Positions 54,560-64,000 of a stretch of 64,000 nucleotides of DNA are shown here, in pieces (position 1 is the first letter of the stretch; each line of letters opens with the position of its first letter). This DNA is from Shinisaurus crocodilurus. Taxonomy: Eukaryota > Chordata > Lepidosauria > Squamata > Shinisauridae. Below the pieces are notes generated by a model, which made no database searches, was not told the origin of the DNA, and saw only the letters and a list, made by a program, of their open reading frames with translations. The translations under genes were made by a program, and so were the position numbers. The stretch covers positions 33,941-97,940 of the forward strand of contig JAHFWL010001199.1 in NCBI GenBank assembly GCA_021292165.1. The letters run 5' to 3'.

Positions 54560-56600
54560 TGTACCTATTTTGTCAAAGACATGGGAGACCCACTTTAAGC
54601 AAGTATTTAACTTTCATTCTGACCCAGGCCTGATAGTAAGAACTCTCTCACCCATCTACCTCCCTGACATTAATGATACACCTGTTTGTCCCCCAGTATC
54701 AACTTTGAGGTGAAGTGTTTAATATCTCGCCCGCGCAGACAGAAAGCCCCGGGGGGAGATAGGATCCCGCCCCCAGAGATGTTTTTGGATAATGTAAACT
54801 GGTGGGCTCCTGTACTAGCAACACTTTCCACCCATATTAACCTTTCTGGCAGACTGCCCAAGGGATGGGAACAAAGTATTGTGGTTCCAATTTTCAAGGA
54901 AGGGGATAAATCACTTTCCAGCTAATTACCGTCCAATTAGTCTATTGGACATTTCTTCCAAACTATATACACACACTATCTATTGGACAAGCTTGAAGCT
55001 TGGATAGATAATAGCAACATCATTGGGGATGAACAAGTGGGATTCCGCCACGGGAAGTCAACTGCAGATCAATGCTTTGGTCTAAGCCATCTGAGAGAAA
55101 AATATGCAGGTGCCCCTGGGAAATATCTTTATGCAGCTTTCGTTGATCTAACTGTGGCTTTGATAGGATAAATGGGGATTTTATGGAATAAATTATGGAG
55201 ACTCGGAATGGACAAACGCCTGCTGATTTTAATTAAGAACCTATACACAGGACACCAAGTTCCAAGTCAGGGTAGGGAGGGAGGGTCAGCGAACAAGAGA
55301 ATCCGATTCAACTAAAGGGGTAAGACAAGGTTGTCTGTTAGCTCCCTTGCTATTCAATATGTATGTGAATGACATCATTGATCGACTTGCCGACAAATCT
55401 AATTCCCCGGTAGCTATGGGCCAGCGGAAACTGAATATACTGCTATATGCTGACGACATAGTCCTTCTATCCCAAACGGAAATTGGTATGAGGAGGAGAC
55501 TGTTGAAAATATTGCATGGTTATGACTTGGATGGGAGACCCCCTCCTCTAGTTTCCTGCATTGAGCAGGGGGTTGGACTCAATAGCCTTGTAGGCTTCCT
55601 TCCAACTCTATGATCTATGAAATCTATTTGGGGAAGGATGTAGCGAGGAGCAGTTAAGTGTGTGAACTGTGCTAAAACAAAAGTTATGGTATCTGGTAAT
55701 CGGATAACTCAACATAAATGGGTTTTGGATGGTCATATACTGGAACAGGCAAATAGATTTAACTATCTGGGGATCTGTTATGCATATAATGGGTCATGGA
55801 ATAGTCATTGGCAGGCACTCAAACTAAAAGCTCAAAGCTCATCTCATCATGTTGAAATTGGCCAAAGTAAAGGGTGGGAGCCTTATAATGCCAGCTTTAA
55901 GAGTTTTTTCTGCCAAGGTTATTCCTCAGATGACATATGGGGCAGAAATCTGGGGTATCCCAGAATCCAGCCAGTTAGAATCAGTACAGAATAGTTTTAT
56001 TTGCATCTTATTGGGACTCCCACCAGGAACACCCTCAGCCTATTTGCGAGTAGAAGTGGGTGTAATGCCAATTTTATATTTTATTTTGACAACCATCTTT
56101 TACTATTTTATAAAAATGAAATACACTGTAAATGAATTGGTTAAACTGTGTATAGCAGAGCAGTCACAGTCTTTGTCTCAAAATACTTGGATAGCGAAAA
56201 GTAAATTATTATTACAGAAATATGGACTCGATCCGGAGGTACTTTCTGCTGCTGGAATTCCTTCTATTTGATGCAATATTAAAGTGCACCTTCAAGATAT
56301 ATTTTTTTAAAAGGATATGGATGCTATCAGCATATCCAGATTTTCTAACTCCTTCCCTTTTTTGAAATTGCATCATGGGGAAGAGAAGTACTTGTCTGAA
56401 CTAAATCCACCTTTTCGCCGCAAGGCATTTACAGGCTTGCGTTGTCAGACAATGAAATCCATTTTCATGGAAGGAAGGTTCAACAAAATTCCAAAAAAAT
56501 CAGCACCTATGTATTTGTGGCAGCCAGTGGGTAGAGGACACTCTACAATACATTATATATTACACTGTAAATTGTATGAAATTCCTAGAGGGGGGGGGAG
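54560..56600 (+). mobile_element. APE-type LINE, RT and C-terminal part (same family as 41.7-45 kb)
   Basis: RT blocks: PPPEMFLDNVNWWAPVLATL, GWEQSIVVPIFKEGDKSL, GDEQVGFRHGKSTADQC, AAFVDLTVAL, LFNMYVNDIIDRL, LNILLYADDIVLLSQTEIGM. After a CR1 insert: NCAKTKVMVSGNRITQHKWV, FNYLGICYAYNG, then MPALRVFSAKVIPQMTYGAE and LNPPFRRKAFTGLRCQTMKS, ending at the RGGG run at 56590. The YADD motif is intact but frameshifts at about 54925, 55170, 55850 and the insert break the ORF. It is 5'-truncated (no endonuclease). Confidence 0.88.
55530..55625 (+). mobile_element. CR1 3' tail inserted in the LINE RT
   Basis: cctgcattgagcagggggtt, ggactcaatagccttgtagg and cttccaactctatgatctat are the typical CR1 3' end with its short terminal repeat (ctatgatctatga). 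It separates the YADD block from the NCAKTKVMV block of the host LINE. Confidence 0.8.
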
Positions 56601-56609
56601 TATCTAGAC

Positions 56610-56744
56610 CAGTGTTCTCCAACCTTGGGTCCCCAGATGTTTTTGGCCTACAACTCCCAGCATGCCCCAGCCAACTACACTGGCTGGGGCATGCTGGGAG
56701 TTGTAGGCCAAAAACATCTGGGGACCCAAGGTTGGAGAACACTG
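56610..56744. mobile_element. hAT-like hairpin MITE, perfect 64-bp arms
   Basis: Left arm 56610-56673, loop actacac (56674-56680), right arm 56681-56744. The arms are exact reverse complements. The terminus is cagtgttctccaaccttggg. Flanks atctagac (56602-56609) and gtctagac (56745-56752) match at 7 of 8, fitting an 8-bp hAT duplication. Perfect arms indicate a recent insertion or gene conversion of the arms. Confidence 0.93.
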
Positions 56745-56759
56745 GTCTAGACCCATAAT

Positions 56760-58000
56760 TGGCTCTCCTAATACTTTTATTGTTATCATAAAACAGGTGT
56801 AGGGACTACATATTTTATCAGAACAGCAGTCTTGTTGGGGGAGAGGATTTTAACCCTTCCTCCATGTAATATCCCCCAAATTAAATCCCCCCCCCAAAAG
56901 GCTGCTGTTCGACCAGCCAGATAGGGGCAGATATATGGTAGGGCTAGTGCTGTGGTAGTTCTCAGTTTTATATTGATATGATGTTTTATATTGATGATGT
57001 GATATGATAGATGTTGTTTTTATTCTACTGTATTTTTTTATTACTGTAAACTTTTACCATTCCTTACTCCCCTCTAAAGCTACCTGCAAAAGAGTTTTGT
57101 AGAAGTTCCCCCATTCGTTGTGAGGACACCTGCCAGTGAACCCAGAAAACAACTGAAACCCTAAAATGCTACTGTGAAGAAACCACATGAAAGCACGACA
57201 CAAAAGAGAGTGATTACCATGGCAGCTGATATCAGACATTTATTGATATGAAACTGAGCATCTAACAGCACGTTCTTCTGACTTAGATTGTATCTGAGGT
57301 TTGTTTCATCTCAAACAATCTGGCATCCAGTTTTGTCACAACCTCCCTTCCACTGGAAATATGCAGTCAAGCTGGTTCTCTTGCATGGAGGTAAGTATTT
57401 ATTTTTTAAAATACAAGTCCACTTTTTCTTTTATAGGAAATAAATCCCCACACTTCTCCTTAATTCTCTACAAACTCTGAATCACGTACAAGCAAATGCT
57501 CTTTTAATCTCTAGGAAAATACTTTGAAAATAAACGTATAGGATTTTCTCTATAGCCTTTAAAAAAGTACTCTAGATTTTTAAAAAGTACTGCATAATAG
57601 GACATAACATTCCACCAAGTTCCTTTTCTGTTTGTTTTTTTGGTGTACCGGTATGTTTTTTTAAAAAATGTAAACAGATGGGTGTTTATGGCTGATCAAG
57701 AGAAATGAAATCATTATTTATTTTAACAAACTACTGTTTGGTTAGCAAACAGTGACTCAGCAAAATAAAACTGAAAGTTTGGTGTTTCTGCACCTTTTTA
57801 GACTTAACACTTGCCTAAAATTTCTGTGCTTAAGATCTCAAAAGGCCAATATCTGCTGTTTCTTAATTACAATACCCTAGATATCCACAAAAGTATCTGA
57901 GTTTTTTTAAAAAAAATCTGGGTGAAATAATCCTTAACAGAGAGGTATTTTCATCTTTTGAGATGTCCGTAACTTTCCAAATAAAATGCATAGTGCAGGA
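56760..58000. other. Unassigned AT-rich sequence
   Basis: No gene or repeat boundary recognised. 56940-57040 repeats tgatatgatgttttatattgatg motifs. Only a short minus-strand frame (57239-57054) is open. Confidence 0.4.
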
Positions 58001-58002
58001 TG

Positions 58003-58130
58003 AGAAACATGTGCCCCTACAGATATTGTTGGACTGCAACTCTCATCATCACTGGCCATTGGCCACGTGCCTGGGACTGATGGGAGTTGGAGTCCAACAC
58101 AATCTGGAAGGTTGCCCACCCCTGGCATAG
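58003..58130. mobile_element. Short palindromic MITE-like repeat
   Basis: tgttggactgcaactctcat and, inverted from the right half, tgttggactccaactcccat bracket a core with ccattggccacgtgcc. Outer ends are roughly inverted (gatgagaaacatgtgcccct / caggggtgggcaacc). Confidence 0.7.
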
Positions 58131-58147
58131 TGCAATAGACACTAATG

Positions 58148-58260
58148 CACTGTTCTCCAACCTTGGGTCCCCAGATGTTTTTGGCCTACAACTCCCAGCA
58201 TGCCCCAGGCTGGGAGTTGTAGGCCAAAAACATCTGGGGACCCAAGGTTGGAGAACACTG
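58148..58260. mobile_element. hAT-like hairpin MITE, 113 bp, perfect TSD
   Basis: Left arm 58148-58199 and right arm 58209-58260 pair at 51 of 52, loop atgccccag. The flanking 8-mer cactaatg is exact on both sides (58140-58147, 58261-58268). Same family as 56610-56744 but with a shorter arm: the tip of the hairpin (gcatgccccagcc) has been trimmed on one side. Confidence 0.94.
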
Positions 58261-58293
58261 CACTAATGTATAATTATGTACCTTAATTATATA

Positions 58294-58554
58294 CAGTAAT
58301 ACCTTGGATTGCAAGTAACTTGGTCTGAGAGCGTTTTGCAAGACAAGCAAATATTTTTAAAATTTTTTTGACTTGATAAACGAGCAAGGTCTTGCAAGAC
58401 AATCCGTAGGGATGTAACCGCTCGCCTCGAGCAGGCGTAGCGGGCCGAAATCGGCCCCGCTCACGCCCGCCAGAGACTCGCTTTGATATAAGAGTGTTTT
58501 GGATTACAAGCACGGTTCCGGAACGAATTATGCTCTCAATCCAAGGTAGTATTG
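58294..58554. mobile_element. Tigger/pogo-like MITE, 261 bp
   Basis: Termini cagtaataccttggattgca and, read inward from the right, caatactaccttggattgag, with TA at 58292-58293 and 58555-58556. A GC-rich repeat (agggatgtaaccgctcgcct..., 58408-58472) has been inserted in its middle. Confidence 0.87.
58408..58472. repeat. GC-rich repeat, copy 3 (terminal fragment)
   Basis: agggatgtaaccgctcgcct, gggccgaaatcggccccgct and cacgcccgcc match 35273-35335 closely. Confidence 0.82.
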
Positions 58555-58708
58555 TACAGTATAAACCAATGAGGTGTTATGAAAAATGGAAGTAACTATA
58601 TAAACAAGGCTCACCGAAGAAAGCCACTGAGCAATGCCCAGCCTTCTTCAAAAGTAGTGCACATGATATTGCAATATAGTCTACTTTAGGAAAACGAGTT
58701 AGAATCAC

Positions 58709-58814
58709 TAAAGGCGCAATCCTGTGCATGTTTAGAGAGAGAAAAAGGCTGGCTGGGGCATGCTGGGACTTGTAGGCCTTTCTTCTGTCTAAACACGATA
58801 GGTTTGTGCCCTTA
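58709..58814. mobile_element. Hairpin MITE (gcaatcctatgcatg family)
   Basis: Left ggcgcaatcctgtgcatgtt, right (read inward) gggcacaaacctatcgtgtt, then tagacagaag; the middle carries ctggctggggcatgctggga. Compare 416-513 and 9420-9670. The target-site duplication is unclear. Confidence 0.75.
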
Positions 58815-59071
58815 ACTAATTAAGTTGCGGCTTGCGGGGTTCAAGTACAATTCTTCGGAGGAAGCCTTGATAACCATGTTTTGTATGGTATCTGGGATGG
58901 GAACCTCAAGGAGCAGTGTCATGTGCCATAGCCCTTCCTCAGTTAAAAAAGAAAGGAAAATATGCGTAATCTTTAAAATGCTCAGAAAGTCTGAATATCC
59001 CTGTAACATTCTTGGTTTTTCATAATTTTCTGACAACAGACTTGTTTCTGCAGTGACGTTTTAGTGCAGCC

Positions 59072-59166
59072 TTCCTCAACGTGATGCCCTCCAGATGGGT
59101 TGGCTACAACTCCCATAATCCCCCAACCAGCTCTGTTGTAGTCCAAGACATCTGGAAGGCACTACT
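59072..59166. mobile_element. Short palindromic MITE-like repeat
   Basis: cctcaacgtgatgccctcca, then gatgggttggctacaactcc; inverted from the right, gtgccttccagatgtcttgg and actacaacagag. Same loose family as 58003-58130. Confidence 0.65.
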
Positions 59167-59554
59167 TTAGGAGAGGCTGTTTTAGTGCAACAATTTATGT
59201 ACGAGTTGGTTCTTTGGCTTTGTTTACACTAATTCTGCAGACTACAGATCTTAATTCACTGTAACTCCACATCTGTTTACATAGTATGTGAAGATAAAAC
59301 AAGTGCAACATTATTTTCCCCCCCCCCCCCCCGTTGAAACAGGAGGAGCACTTTGCTCGTCCTTGACCATTTGGGAGGAGTGCATGGTCTCCAGAACAGG
59401 TGAACAATAAAGGAGTGAGGTGATTGCTCCTGAGCAGCCCTTGCAGAAGTATTTGTCCTTGTTTCCTCGGTGCGCTTTCGCTTGAATACAGCCATTGGCC
59501 TGTCATTTCATAAACAGGCAATGCCAGGATATTCAAGGCCAAATCCATATCATA

Positions 59555-59959
59555 ATGAGAGCAACAACAAACACTGAACAAATTACAAATGGAACACTTA
59601 TTTGGCCTAAGAAGCCATTTCTAGCAAGGGCCATTGGCCGTGCGCCCAGATTTAGTCAGGAGCCATTGCTTGTGCTCACAGCAGTGCTTTTTCTAGCTGC
59701 TTTGTTCATGAGAATTACCGCTGAATATATCCGTGATCGCCCATTTTGTTTCTCCATGTACCTGTGTCTGAAGTTAGTTGGGATGGTTCACATGGACAGG
59801 ACCAGCCCAAAATCTTATAGATGGTGTGGCCTACCACACACAGACTCTTTACGTAGTTACTATCTGAATAGGATTTTGTTACAGCAGCAGCAGTGGTATG
59901 AATACTGCAAATATGTTGACTTGGTAAGGTTTCAGGCACCAGATTACAAGCCTGTTTAA
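59555..59959 (+). CDS. Unrecognised 134-aa ORF with one membrane segment
   Basis: Starts at the first in-frame ATG (MRATTNTEQITNG) and ends at TAA (RFQAPDYKPV-stop). A hydrophobic stretch of about 20 residues (LLVLTAVLFLAALFM) lies around residues 38-52, followed by ITAEYIRDRP, a Cys-containing middle and a Tyr/Gln-rich end (ILLQQQQWYEYCKYVDLV). It has varied composition, no low complexity and no repeat match that I recognise, so it may be a real small protein, a last exon or a retrocopy. I could not assign a family. The frame is open 60 bp upstream of the ATG, so an exon start further left is possible. Confidence 0.35.
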   Translation: MRATTNTEQITNGTLIWPKKPFLARAIGRAPRFSQEPLLVLTAVLFLAALFMRITAEYIRDRPFCFSMYLCLKLVGMVHMDRTSPKSYRWCGLPHTDSLRSYYLNRILLQQQQWYEYCKYVDLVRFQAPDYKPV

Positions 59960-61324
59960 ATGCATCAATAGTCATGTTGATAATTCAGGCGTTTCTACAG
60001 ATGCAATTAAACTCTATCTTCTGAGTTTATTCTTTATTCACTCATGAGCAAATTAATTTATATTGGACACATTTCAGTTCAGTATAACATTACCTGTCTT
60101 AATAAGTTTCCCGTTTAATGAATGGTAAATTAGCCTCATTGCCACAAAAGTAATCTTTCTCCCACTCCTCCCTATATATTTATTAAACAGGTAATGGAGT
60201 TTGTGATGCCTGAGTTCTCTGCGACATCCACTTTTTAGGAACCGGTTAAAAGAGAAGTATGTATTTACTGATGAGAATTGTCATTCTAATATAGGAAGAA
60301 TATGCAGGAGTGCTGTAGGCTAGAGAGCTCTGCCTACCAACCCCTCGATAGAAGGATGTTATATCAGCATTGCTGAGGAATTATGTTGGCATTACAATGT
60401 TAAAGATCAAAGTGCAATCCACAAGCACCTTAAACTGGTGTATTATTTGTACTTAATCCATGTTAGTACCATTTTCATCAATGGGATTAAACCGGATTAA
60501 AAACAAATGCTGCTTTTTTGATTAGTTTGTGGATCACACTGTGGATCATCTACGATCCAGTTTCCTCTCAAGTCAGTGTCAAAATAACACTGAACAGAAT
60601 AAAAGCTGGGCAGTCTTTTCAGTCTGGGTTTAACTCTACAGCAAAGAAATGAAGCTTGTACATGTACAAGCTTCATTTGATTAGCTTGTACATTCTGAAA
60701 GGCATGCAAAACATCTGCCTTGAACACATAGAAAGTTAAAGTAAATCATTTTTAAAAGCACACTTAAATGTGCAGAAGCAGTTTATGGTCATTATGTTGT
60801 TTATTAAAAGTGTCAGCTCAGCTATTTTATGACAGCCTGGCATATACAGCAGCAACTTGAAACATGTCTAGATGAAAGTATTCAGCCTTCGCTTAGTTGC
60901 TAGCAGGCACTGCCAAATGGTGATGGCGTAAGCTTCTTTCCATAAGGTCAATTTAAGGTGCTTGGCAGCCCAAAGTAACAACTGAAAACAAAAATGACAC
61001 TTCTTTAGATTTCATCACTACGGTAATTATGCCCTAGGCCTACACTACCTGCTCCTCATTGCTTTACAATGGAATGGTGTGCTTTTAAAAAAACCACAAA
61101 TCAAAGGTTACATTATACATACTGAACTGACAGAAGTGTTCCCTTTAAGACTGGAAAAGCTCCACATGTAACGTTAACGTACAGTATTTTCCATGAGATA
61201 GTTTCCTTTTATGTTCTTTTATTCCCATCACAGTTTTCTCCCCAGATTTCTTGGTGTTGCGCATCGCATGGCTGTTGTGTGCGGTAAAGTTTATAACTGC
61301 GAGAGAAGCTGAGCTCATTTCTGC
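59960..61324. other. No gene seen; possible 3' UTR of the minus-strand exon
   Basis: On the minus strand downstream of the 61325 stop there is an AATAAA at about 60797-60803 (plus tttatt), compatible with a poly(A) site about 520 bp after the stop. A perfect 32-bp palindrome lies at 60647-60678. Otherwise nothing recognised. Confidence 0.4.
60647..60678. repeat. Perfect 32-bp palindrome
   Basis: aaatgaagcttgtaca followed directly by its exact reverse complement. Part of it (agcttgtaca) recurs at 60683-60692. Confidence 0.93.
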
Positions 61325-62721
61325 TCAACTCTGGGAGGGATCTTCCTTCTTGATGCACAGCGTAACGGGTTCCCCAACAGTGCCATAGCTGTGGGTTCTT
61401 GTGGAAACTTCCGTTTTAAAACTGGATTGTCCATTGTCTGTGGACAGCTGGACTTCAGTGCAGAAAGATGGCGTCAGTTGGAACGGGGCTCCTGTACGAA
61501 GTTCCTGCAGGTGATGCTGGTGTTGCCATTGCTGCCGCGCAGGACTCGGCGACATGGAAGGAGATGTCAGATGGACCCCTGGACGGCACTCCTGTCACTC
61601 TGGCTGCTGACATGAAGACACTTCCTGGATGGTGCCCTTCAAACTTGCTAAAAAAGGTTTGCTTTGGCTTAGAAACCACAGGTCTGCCCACATTCAGTAA
61701 GAGAGGCTTCCCAATGGATGGTTTGTTGATTTCGGTCTGGAGCACAGCTATTTCACAAGGTTTGTCGTCTGCAGAGTTAGGATTGCCACATCTGTATGTT
61801 TCCCCTTCTTCAGGGACATAATCTTCAAGGTCCTCCAAAGTTAACGCTTTCCCATTACGGGTAAGGATTTTGAGGTCTCGCTTTTTGAGGTCATCCAACT
61901 CTCCCTGTTCTGGTTCATCCACTATAATGTTTTCCTCTGGAAACTCTTCATCTTGTACAGGACCTGAAGGTTCATCCTTGGCAGCCCACATTGTGTTCAA
62001 TTCAGCACCATGATCTTTAACCTCCAGATCTCTATGTGAACAGCCATCTTTGCTCACTGCAGTGGTCTCGGATGGCTCATCCACAAAGGCAACCACAGGT
62101 GAATCAGTCTTACTCACAGATTCTTCTGGGCAGCTCTTTCCTTCCAACCTATCATGAGAATGTTCTTTTTCATTGCTGGCTGGTGTTCCTTTGTAGTCAG
62201 CTCCAGATATTTCAACATCTTGGGACAGGGCAGACTCAGCATGCTCCACTAACTTATTGTTTGAGTTATTTGTGTTTGGGTCATCTTCACGGGGATGCCT
62301 GGGTCTTGTGCCAGGCCGAGTATAACTTGACGCTAATTCATCTTTTTCTGATCTCGTAGGAGAAGCTCCTCTTTTCCTCGTCGTTTGGGTGGGCTTCTTC
62401 ACATTGAATTCAATTATTTCCTCTACTTCAACCCATTTGGGTTTCTGTTCCTCCACAGTGGTTTCTACAATAATACTGCTGACTGCGGCTCCTTGCTTTT
62501 CGCCCGGCTCGGTCACAAAAAGTGCAGGAATGGCTGCCTTCTGCATTGCCTCTGGGTCATGCCTGTGGGCGGGCTGCCTAATCTTGCTCGCATAAAATGG
62601 CTCAGGTGTCGAAGACTCTGATCTTGGAGAGCGAGAAGGAGAATAACCTGAAGACGGGCGGGCAGGAGATACTCTTCGCTTTACCCTTGGCGTCTTTACC
62701 ACCGTTGTTATCGTTTCCTCT
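61325..62721 (-). CDS. Large coding exon, Ser/Pro-rich then acidic; gene unassigned
   Basis: Minus strand. A good acceptor (ttttcattgtcag|a) puts the exon start at 62721, entering codon EETITTVV. About 420 codons are open to 61455. Order: basic Ser/Pro-rich part (RRVSPARPSSGYSPSRSPRS), KPKWVEVEEIIEFNVKK, an acidic middle (DEEFPEENIIVDEPEQGELD), then DLKILTRNGKALTLEDLEDY with VPEEGETYRCG. It resembles the disordered linkers of giant sarcomeric proteins, but I cannot name the gene. In the main frame the end (SYRSPVPTDAIFLH-stop) looks unnatural, whereas the next frame stays open to 61325 with protein-like sequence (FKTEVSTRTHSYGTVGEPVT, LCIKKE). A 1-base indel between 61560 and 61455 is likely; the true end is then 61325. 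It lies upstream of, and in the same orientation as, the Ig exons. Confidence 0.68.
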
Positions 62722-63381
62722 CTGACAATGAAAATTTTGGAAATTGCATTTGTGAACAAAGAAAAAGGCTCCCTTCCCCTCCCCACTTCCCATCTTTTTG
62801 GAATGTACACCTCATCCCATGCCAGGACCAAAACAGGGAGAACAGCAGCACCAGTGTTAGTTTTGTGAGCATTTCAGCAATAGTGTGAATACTGATGTTT
62901 GAAAGGGGCATGCATCAACATACACCCACAAATCCTCCTCAAATTCAGAATCAGACTCTCCAGTTAACCAGAACACTCTCCAGTTAACCAGTCCAGTGTC
63001 CCTCAGGACTGTTAAGCTTTCCTGAATGTGCAAAATTGAACCAGCCAGATTTTAGCTGACTACTGTAGAGAGTAACAGTGGCTTCCCAACTTTGGGGGCG
63101 AAGAAACACTAGATTTTTACATTTTTTCAAGAAACACTAGATTTTTGGGGCAAGGACCCAAGATGTGCTCCATCATCATCTGTCAGGCACATTGTAGGCC
63201 CTGGAGCAAACAACCCACACTTCATGGCTTGTGCCACGGTGTGGGTTGCCATGTTGTGTGAACCCTTCCATTCAGAAGATCACCATATCATTTAGAATTA
63301 TGAGGGCAAAATCCTGCAAGTTGGCGCAAGAATTCGCTTTTAGGATTGCTTCCATCAGTTGAAATCTGAGGTTATTGTATA
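62722..63381. other. Intron/upstream sequence, nothing recognised
   Basis: Contains the polypyrimidine tract of the exon at 62721 and a short duplicated cactctccagttaaccag (62960-63000). No other feature. Confidence 0.45.
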
Positions 63382-63830
63382 CAGTAATACCTCGGATTAC
63401 GAGTCACCCGGTTTGCGAGTTTCTCCTAAGACGAGGAAAAATCTGGCATAAATTTACATTTGAAAGACGAGCAAGTCTTGCAACACGAGCCGCTGCTGCC
63501 GCATGTGGCTCCCGTTGTGAGATGTCTTTCAAATTTAAATTTATGCCTCCACGGGGCTTCCCCGGAGGCGAGGCTGGGCTCGGCCGCTGCCTCACACTGC
63601 TGCGCCAGCCGGCCGAGTGTCCAGGAGGCGGGGGCTTCCCGCGAGGTGCGGCATGGCCGGGCTCGGCCACCACCTTGCGCTGCTGCGCTGGCCGGCCGAG
63701 TGGCCACGAGGTGCATCTCCCTGCCAGGGAGCCGGCAAGTGCTTTGCCGGCTCCCTCGCAGGGAGATGTGTGGAGCCGCTCCGCTGCTTCCTACCGTTGC
63801 AAGCAAGCGGTGGCTCGCCTTTCCGCCCGC
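63382..63830. mobile_element. Tigger-like MITE end with GC-rich repeat interior
   Basis: The left terminus cagtaatacctcggattacg with TA at 63380-63381 matches the other two copies. The interior departs from them: a ~75-bp imperfect tandem repeat (63549-63622 and 63629-63705, both with ggctcggcc and ggccgagtg) and a hairpin at 63714-63738/63743-63768 (24 of 25 paired). No matching right terminus was found, so the element is rearranged or runs past what I can recognise. Confidence 0.65.
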
Positions 63831-64000
63831 CGGCAGTCCCGTTGGCATCATATCCAGCCTTTCTTTTAATCTTTGGTTACCAACACGTAGCCTAGCGTAT
63901 GATCACCAAAAAGCTTATAGCCACAGAATGGGACAGAGGCAAATTTAATCTAACAGCCCACACCCATGTTCCAGCATTTCCACCCAAAATTTTGCCTTAT

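Noticed and set aside
59642..59760. Similarity of the 134-aa ORF to a small mitochondrial complex I subunit (NDUFC2-like)
   Set aside because: Only a hydrophobic segment followed by RDRP looked alike; no other residues align, so the idea was dropped.
63426..63948. Long frames on both strands at the window end
   Set aside because: Derived from the GC-rich tandem repeat and hairpin next to a MITE end.

Overview
The window looks like squamate reptile nuclear DNA (lizard or snake; genus not resolvable). The evidence is: tRNA-derived SINEs of Sauria type, many L2/CR1-group LINE fragments whose 3' end reads gggcgattaataaatg, CR1 tails, several hAT families, a Tigger-like MITE family, a PIF/Harbinger transposase relic, and exons with GT-AG borders. 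There are no operons, tRNA or rRNA genes and no CRISPR arrays. Most of the listed features are transposon debris at different stages of decay.

Host-gene signals are few and mostly on the right half. (1) 40932-41713 (+): a compact two-exon gene model for a helical, maestro-heat-like protein of 227 aa. (2) 47427-44985 (-): three immunoglobulin exons of obscurin/titin type. The 47.3 kb exon looks intact; the 46.1 kb copy has an in-frame stop and no donor; the 45.2 kb copy has a 1-bp frameshift and a 60-bp internal duplication. (3) 62721-61325 (-): a large Ser/Pro-rich then acidic coding exon, possibly frameshifted near its 3' end. (4) 59555-59959 (+): an unrecognised 134-aa ORF with one membrane segment. 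(5) 14735-14890 (+): a zinc-finger relic.

Layout. 0-3 kb: hairpin repeats, an L2 3' end, CR1 and microsatellites. 3.06-3.79 kb: a MITE with GAGTC-rich ends. 5.5-7.9 kb: a SINE, then an antisense L2 split by a 1.57-kb hAT-like element that itself holds an L1 relic. 8-16 kb: LTR-like pieces, a duplicated repeat block, CR1 and the zinc-finger relic. 16.4-18.45 kb: a 2.0-kb hAT copy. 18.8-20.1 kb: Harbinger relic interrupted by a solo-LTR-like insert. 20.3-21.6 kb: broken antisense L2. 24-26 kb: SINE and L2. 27-36.9 kb: mostly unassigned DNA, LTR-like pieces and GC-rich hairpin repeats. 37.0-39.5 kb: a second hAT copy (2500 bp, perfect 8-bp TSD). 41.7-45 kb: an antisense LINE abutting the Ig exons. 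47.6-48.8 kb: another hAT element with perfect TSD. 48.9-49.6 kb: a cluster of GC-rich hairpins. 50.3-54.1 kb: two sense L2 copies. 54.6-56.6 kb: a sense copy of the 42-45 kb LINE family. 56.6-58.6 kb: two near-perfect hairpin MITEs and a Tigger-like MITE.

I see no new multi-gene system. The most useful observations are structural: hAT insertions delimited to the base by target-site duplications, hairpin MITEs with arms of up to 64 identical bases, and independent lesions in two neighbouring Ig exons. All family names come from recognised sequence patterns, not from a database search.
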